DNA of 64,000 bases from Gnomoniopsis sp. IMI 355080 (Eukaryota; Ascomycota; Sordariomycetes; Diaporthales; Gnomoniaceae): positions 62,001 through 126,000 of the forward strand of contig JAPEVC010000008.1 of NCBI GenBank assembly GCA_027946555.1, read 5' to 3'. The notes beneath the pieces were generated by a model. It was given only the letters and a program-made list of their open reading frames with translations. It did not search any database and was not told the origin of the DNA. Numbering within the stretch: position 1 is the first letter of the stretch; the number at the start of each line of letters is the position of its first letter. Position numbers and translations under genes: made by a program. This document shows, piece by piece, positions 59,263 to 64,000 of this stretch.

Positions 59263-59892
59263 ATGGAGCCACGTGCGCGAGCCGGCAAGAATGTCGGCAA
59301 GATGAACTTTAGCTATCAGGAGTGTACGCCGCGGGGAAAAACAACCCATTCACCTATTTCTCTCCTATTTTCCTCTTCCTGCTGACCCAGATGGCTCTCC
59401 GCCCCCGCTCGCGAAACAGTGACGCAATTCCTGATAGCTCACGGCGACTCACGCCAGCCCCTGCAAGAGACCATGAAAGTCATCGACGAGATCCTCACCG
59501 AATTCATCCAAGGCGTGTCCTTTGAGGCGGCGCGCGTCGCCCAGCTCTCGGGCCGCCAAAAGGTCAAATACGAAGACTTCCAGTTCGCCATGCGCAAGAA
59601 CCCAATGTACCTGGGCAAGGCCGCCGAGAACAAGGAACTCCGCGAGGCGCTGGACAAGCAGCGCAAAATGTTTGACGAGGACGAGTACACCAAGGACGAC
59701 CCTGCTGCCAGCGCGACGACGAGTAATAGGGGGCGCAAGCGCAAGGCCCCTGGCGGGTCGGCAACCGAGCATGCGAATGAGGAGGGTAGTAACAAGAAGA
59801 GCGGGAGTGTTGGCGTGGATGAGGAGGAGCTGGGCGATGCCGACGACGAGGATCTCGACCAGCTCGTGGCGCCGACCAACCGGAGAGCTTAG
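59263..59892 (+). CDS. TAF13: Transcription initiation factor TFIID subunit 13
   Basis: General transcription factor subunit with a histone fold, pairing with TAF11 inside TFIID in the nucleus. Exons 59263-59323 and 59420-59892 flank a 96-nt phase-1 intron (GTACGC...AAACAG), for 177 residues. The MEPRARAGKNVGKMNFSYQE start is followed by ELTQFLIAHGDSRQPLQETM, which restores the helix-1 register seen in other TAF13 proteins; an alternative acceptor after 59391 would break it. The histone fold continues with VIDEILTEFIQGVSFEAARV, RQKVKYEDFQFAMRKNPMYL and ALDKQRKMFDEDEY. The C-terminal 70 residues form a basic then acidic tail (GRKRKAPGG, DEEELGDADDEDLD) beyond the yeast core. Confidence 0.93.
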
Positions 59893-60753
59893 CATGCTGG
59901 AAAACCGGGCGGTGCCAAGAAGCATAAGGTCACTTGGAAGAAGGTCTAAGCATGTTTTGTTCGTCGGTTTTCATTGTTTCAGCATGGCGACGGCGTTTGG
60001 GTCAAGATCATGGTCTCTCTGCTTCAGACCAGGTGGTGGGCGTTCTTAGGGTCGGTCAATGCATTCCAAATTCAGGTTCACTTTTCTTAGCCCTTCGGCC
60101 CGGGCATTCACCCAATTGTCTGTTTTTCAGACTCTTCATAAAACTGTTTGTTTCGTTGGTGTCTGGCGATGAATGCGTAGACTTCAGCATGTCGAGCTCT
60201 GCCGCTGGTCCTATAAGCAATGCCAGGGGTTAAAGAAGGAGCCCTCCAGCTTCGGTAGCCTAGAAAAGCACAGCTCGACTATCGCCAAGGTAGAGAAATA
60301 ATTGATGCAGCAGGGACACACAATATAGCGACCTTGCATACTGCAGGTGTGTAATAGGTCTGGAATCTTCAAATACCTGTGTGTTGATGCTTCAGCAAAT
60401 CGATGCATTTTTCAGAATTACAGGTATTCATGTCGCCAGTGTCGGCTAGGTAGATGCAACAACAATAGGGGCACAGAGAATTACCTTGTTGCTGCGGACC
60501 ATCCCACACACAAGTATTCCAGAGACAAGTCTCGGCAGAACTCCAGCGGCACGTTGGGACTTCCTCAATTTCCAGATTGGCCATGGCAAATGCAGAGTGA
60601 CAAGACTACGATGGCTTTTATATTTCCTGCTATCACTACTAATCGCGCCGCCATGATTTCAGATGCCTTGTGGACTATGCATTTCACATAGTTGCTATCT
60701 TCTCCCCAACAGTCTTCTTTTCTTGGTAGATTCCCAATTCCGCACCATCCTCT
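59893..60753. other. Intergenic region between convergent genes
   Basis: 3' flanks of TAF13 and NUC-2. The frame past the TAF13 stop is not clearly coding. No other gene seen. Confidence 0.5.
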
Positions 60754-63700
60754 TCACATATCTATCGAGTCGGTGAACCTAAGGACACCGGTATATTTGA
60801 ATACACCGTCCACACCAGCGGCCAGCTTCTCAGGAGGCGGATCGAACAGCGGCCCAGCTTCCGAGGATTTGTCGACGACGAGCGCAAGACCTTGGGCCTT
60901 GATTGCATCCACGAGAGCGGGCACCATTCTCTGAGACACCTTGTTAGTAAAGATGTTTCCCTGAGCAAGTGAAAAGCAAGGGTGAAACAATGGGATAAAT
61001 TACTGGGTTGGACGTACCAAAAGTCTCGAAGAGACCATCAACCCCATGAAGTTATTAGTCTGAGCCGTCCTTACCACCTCCTTGATCGAGCTGCTCCTGC
61101 GCCCATGATTCGCCGCCGCAGCAATCATCTGCGGCGGCGCCATCGACACCTCCTCGCGGCCCAGATCGTTGGCCAAGAATACGGGGAAGTTGGGCTGCTT
61201 CCAGTTGAGCGCGGTGCACACGCTGGGGTTGTACGAGCTGAAGACTACCGACCGGACCGCCAGCGTGCCGCCCGACTGGCGGGACTGGGTGCGTTGAACG
61301 CGCGCGTGATCGAACACGATGCTGAGAACCGAGTCGACGAAACGGTTGAGGTCGCCGCTGTTGTTATTGTTGCTTGGATTGTCGCTGGCTTGCTGCTGGT
61401 TGGCGACAGCCTCGGTCATGGGATACAGGAAGTGCAAGTTGACGTGAACATTGGAGGGCATGATTTCGAGGGCTTCAGACAGTGTAACGCCAGCTGTGGC
61501 GAATAGACGGTGGATCTCGTGTAGTTCTGTCCCTGGGTCAATCCGCCTTGAGGACAGTGTTTTCCTCGACACCGAATTCCTGAGCATCTGCTCGAACTGC
61601 GCATACGTCAGCCAGGACACTGGGACTGTGACAGTATCCTTGCCTAGGTCGACAGTCCGCGTGGGCCACAGGACTGGGACCCCGTCCTGTGTGTGTTGCA
61701 CGTAAAGCCGCACAAAGTCGCCCACCAGACTCGACCCGGTTACGAAACTGCTAATGTGCCTGTCGAATTGTCGAGTCGCCTTCCAGTACGTCTCGAAATC
61801 CGTAATCTCTAGCGGCTTGCCCTGAAACGGCTTGATAATCTGCGTGTTGAAGCTGATTTGGCCAATAGCACGAAGTCGGGGATCGAACAATGGGAGGCAG
61901 CAGCTGCCAGAGCTGGTCAGGGATGCGCGGAAAGTATTAGGCAGAGCAACCGTCTTTGCGATAATCTTGGCGCCATACGTGGGAAAGACGTCAAAGTCTA
62001 ATGTGAATGAATCGAGGCTGTCAATTTGAAATGATACGAGTCGGGTATCTTCTTGGAAGGGGAGGATGATGTTCTTGGGGATGAGGTCTGAGGCTTTGGA
62101 CGAAATAGTGAGTCGAGCCGCGGGATATTTGCCGTCGTGAAAGAAGACAAGTGGTTGCTCTCCTTCAGCACCAAAGTTGATCTGGACAACTGTCTTGGTG
62201 TCCAAGAAATTGTGTCCGTATCTGCGCAGGGGGATGATGGGAGGTGGGAGCTCGAGATCTGGTATGCCATCTGGATCCAAGGACAGCGGCTCTGGACCGC
62301 TGTCAGAGGCCAAGGGCCCGAGAGTTGGCGGCATGACTTGAGCCGTTTTAGGGCTCCGTTCATTTCGACTGCTCTGTAGTGCAGTGAGAAGGTTCATGCA
62401 CTGGACATGACCCTCCCACGCTGCGTAATACAAAGCTGGAAGGCCCTTCTCATCCGGAATATTTGGATCCACACCTTCATCCAGGAGTGCTCGCAAACAA
62501 GGGACATTGCCCTCACTTGCCGCATGGACAAGCGGTGTCCATCCATACAGCTTGTCGACCTGGTCAAGATCTGCACCAAACTGCTTCAACAAGCCTAGAA
62601 GATCCGAGTTCTGGGCTGATCGAGCGACGAGATGTTGCGGATAAAGACCCTCTGCATCTGGCAGAATTTGCGCACCATTGGTGAGGAGCAGCTCTACAAT
62701 GGCATGTGACCCGTGTTTGCATGCCAGGTTCAGAGGCGCATGGTCCGTATCCGAGATTGGGTTCAGGATTGATCCCTTCTCGATGAGTCTCCGGACACAT
62801 TCTAGGTTGTTGTGTATAATCGCGTGCACCAAAGGTCTGAAATTGTCGTGGTCGATGAGATTGATAGTATCCGCGTCCACTATTTTCGAGTCAGTAGGGT
62901 TCCTGAAAAAATACTAAATTGTTGGTTCTTACCCGCTAGCAGCGCATCAATCATGTCGAGACGGCCATGCATACTGGCGTAGTGGAGCGGTACCCTGCCG
63001 TACACATCTGTCCTGTTAACAGCCACACCTTTCGATAGACCTAGATTCAAGACGAAAGAGTTGCCGTAGATTGTTGCCTGGTGCAAACAATTCCGCTCAT
63101 TGATGTCATCTTCGGACTGGACGTCAACCAGTCCAGTTTCCACAAGAATCTGGAGGGATTCATGTGGTGCCTCGTTAATGGATGCGAGAAACGTTCTTGT
63201 GACCCTCTCCATCAGCGACAAATTCATTGCTGAGTTCGGCTCGACGGCGGACCTCATACGTCCCAGCAAATCTCTCAGTGAATCTAAGTTACCGGAAAGG
63301 GTCGTTTCCAGGAGTAGGGTATCTGCGTCACCCTCATCCGTGCCAAGAAGGTGCTGGCTGCTCACAATGTGATCTGGCCGGCCTTGCCCCTCAAAGCTGA
63401 CATGATCGCCTTCTGCCCATGCACCGAGCTCCTGAAGACTGGTGGTAACTTGGTCCGAGAGCTCACTGATGACCGTCGGGTTAAAGAAGGGCTGCACCTC
63501 CACGGCCCGAGAGAGATACAGCTCCTTAGTCTTTGACTTGGATGTCTTGTCCCACTTCTTCAGGATCTTTGAGAAGGCTGTTCCGTTGATGTCGACAAAT
63601 TGCTGCAGCTTGTTTAGATCGTTCGCGAATTGCTGGAAACCTTCTTGGAGCGTTGTGAATTTGGCTGATCGTCTTGACACGCCATGGCGAGTCTGGAGCA

Positions 63701-64000
63701 CTTTCTTCTTGTCTAAGAGGGTCTTGAGGCGGATTTTGAGCTATTACCGAGTTAGTTTTCACTCACACTAACAGTAACATTCCACAATTTACCTCTGCCT
63801 CCTTCTGGAGATAGAACGCATTGACTTTTTCAAGCTCTCGTTCCTGGTTTCTGGTCAACACCGCATTCACTCGTTGCATCACCGCAGCATGTTATAGTAC
63901 CAGTTGAAAGAAAAAGGTTGCCTTGTTCGCTTGCAACGCGGCTTGCTGATCCAGCGGACCGTTGTTCTGCAGGAGATCATCTTGGGCGTATAGTTGGGGA
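60754..64000 (-). CDS. nuc-2: NUC-2/PHO81 phosphate regulator, 3' part (N-terminus outside window)
   Basis: CDK inhibitor-type protein of the phosphate starvation pathway, acting on the cyclin-CDK pair that holds back the phosphate transcription factor. Exons in window: >64000-63901, 63843-63793, 63740-62933, 62879-61018 and 60960-60754, all with GT-AG introns of 52-57 nt. Part of the SPX domain is present (QANKATFFFQLERELEKVNA, LKTLLDKKKVLQ). Then come ankyrin repeats with NCLHQATIYGN, VPLHYASMHGRLDMIDALLA, APLNLACKHGSHAIVELLL, TPLVHAASEGNVPCLRALL and ALYYAAWEGHVQCMNLL. The C-terminus is a glycerophosphodiester phosphodiesterase-like domain (VQHTQDGVPVLWPTRTVDL, NIFTNKVSQRMVP, VLRFTDSIDM), which lacks obvious catalytic His and acidic residues. 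Length and order match fungal NUC-2. The SPX start codon lies beyond 64000. Confidence 0.95.

Noticed and set aside
59392..59419. Alternative TAF13 acceptor at 59391
   Set aside because: It gives WLSAPARETVTQ in place of ELTQFLIAHGD, losing the conserved helix-1 register of TAF13; the acceptor ending at 59419 restores it.
1..64000. CRISPR arrays, rRNA genes, insertion sequences
   Set aside because: No regularly spaced direct repeats, no rRNA motifs, and no intact transposase or reverse transcriptase frame; this is eukaryotic nuclear DNA.

Overview
The window is nuclear DNA from a filamentous ascomycete (Pezizomycotina, most likely a Sordariomycete). The genes carry short 50-175 nt GT-AG introns with CTGAC/CTAAC-type branch sites, the housekeeping proteins are of fungal type, and there is a NUC-2/PHO81 phosphate regulator. 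Splice sites were placed by eye from reading-frame continuity and family conservation. The last gene runs off the right edge.

Left part (1-8.5 kb), conserved core genes: ribosomal protein uS12/RPS23 with a probable 5'UTR intron; COQ2 (ubiquinone biosynthesis) convergent to it; a large nuclear JmjC protein with a CDCA7-type zinc finger, AT-hooks and acidic/RG tails, whose reading frame shifts near 6.39 kb; and a small two-exon mitochondrial protein. Middle-left (9-20.7 kb), accessory region: three paralogous BTB/POZ genes, all on the minus strand and all with a phase-2 intron at the same place just before the BTB domain. The middle one is cut by an in-frame stop. Between them lie a small secreted cysteine-rich protein and a five-exon MFS transporter. 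A conserved two-exon gene of unknown function follows at 20 kb.

Centre (28.5-43 kb), a compact secondary-metabolite locus: a 2571-residue two-module NRPS (partial C-A-T-C-A-T-C) is transcribed divergently from a cytochrome P450, and a six-exon DHA2-type MFS efflux pump lies beyond the P450. The (ATC)2 layout without a thioesterase or reductase domain is that of fungal diketopiperazine synthetases. The likely scheme is that the NRPS makes a cyclic dipeptide, the P450 oxidises it and the pump exports it; no cluster-specific transcription factor is visible. AT-rich islands separate the genes. An F-box gene lies just beyond the 3' end of the NRPS.

Right part (43-64 kb): a TCP11/SOK1-family gene, then about 11 kb with no gene I can support, full of microsatellites and homopolymers, then TAF13 (TFIID subunit) and the 3' part of NUC-2/PHO81 (SPX-ankyrin-degenerate GDPD). 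The best candidate for something undescribed is the NRPS-P450-MFS locus. Second are the BTB paralog set with one nonsense-interrupted member, and a 10-12 bp palindrome (core TACCTAGGTA) that recurs between genes.
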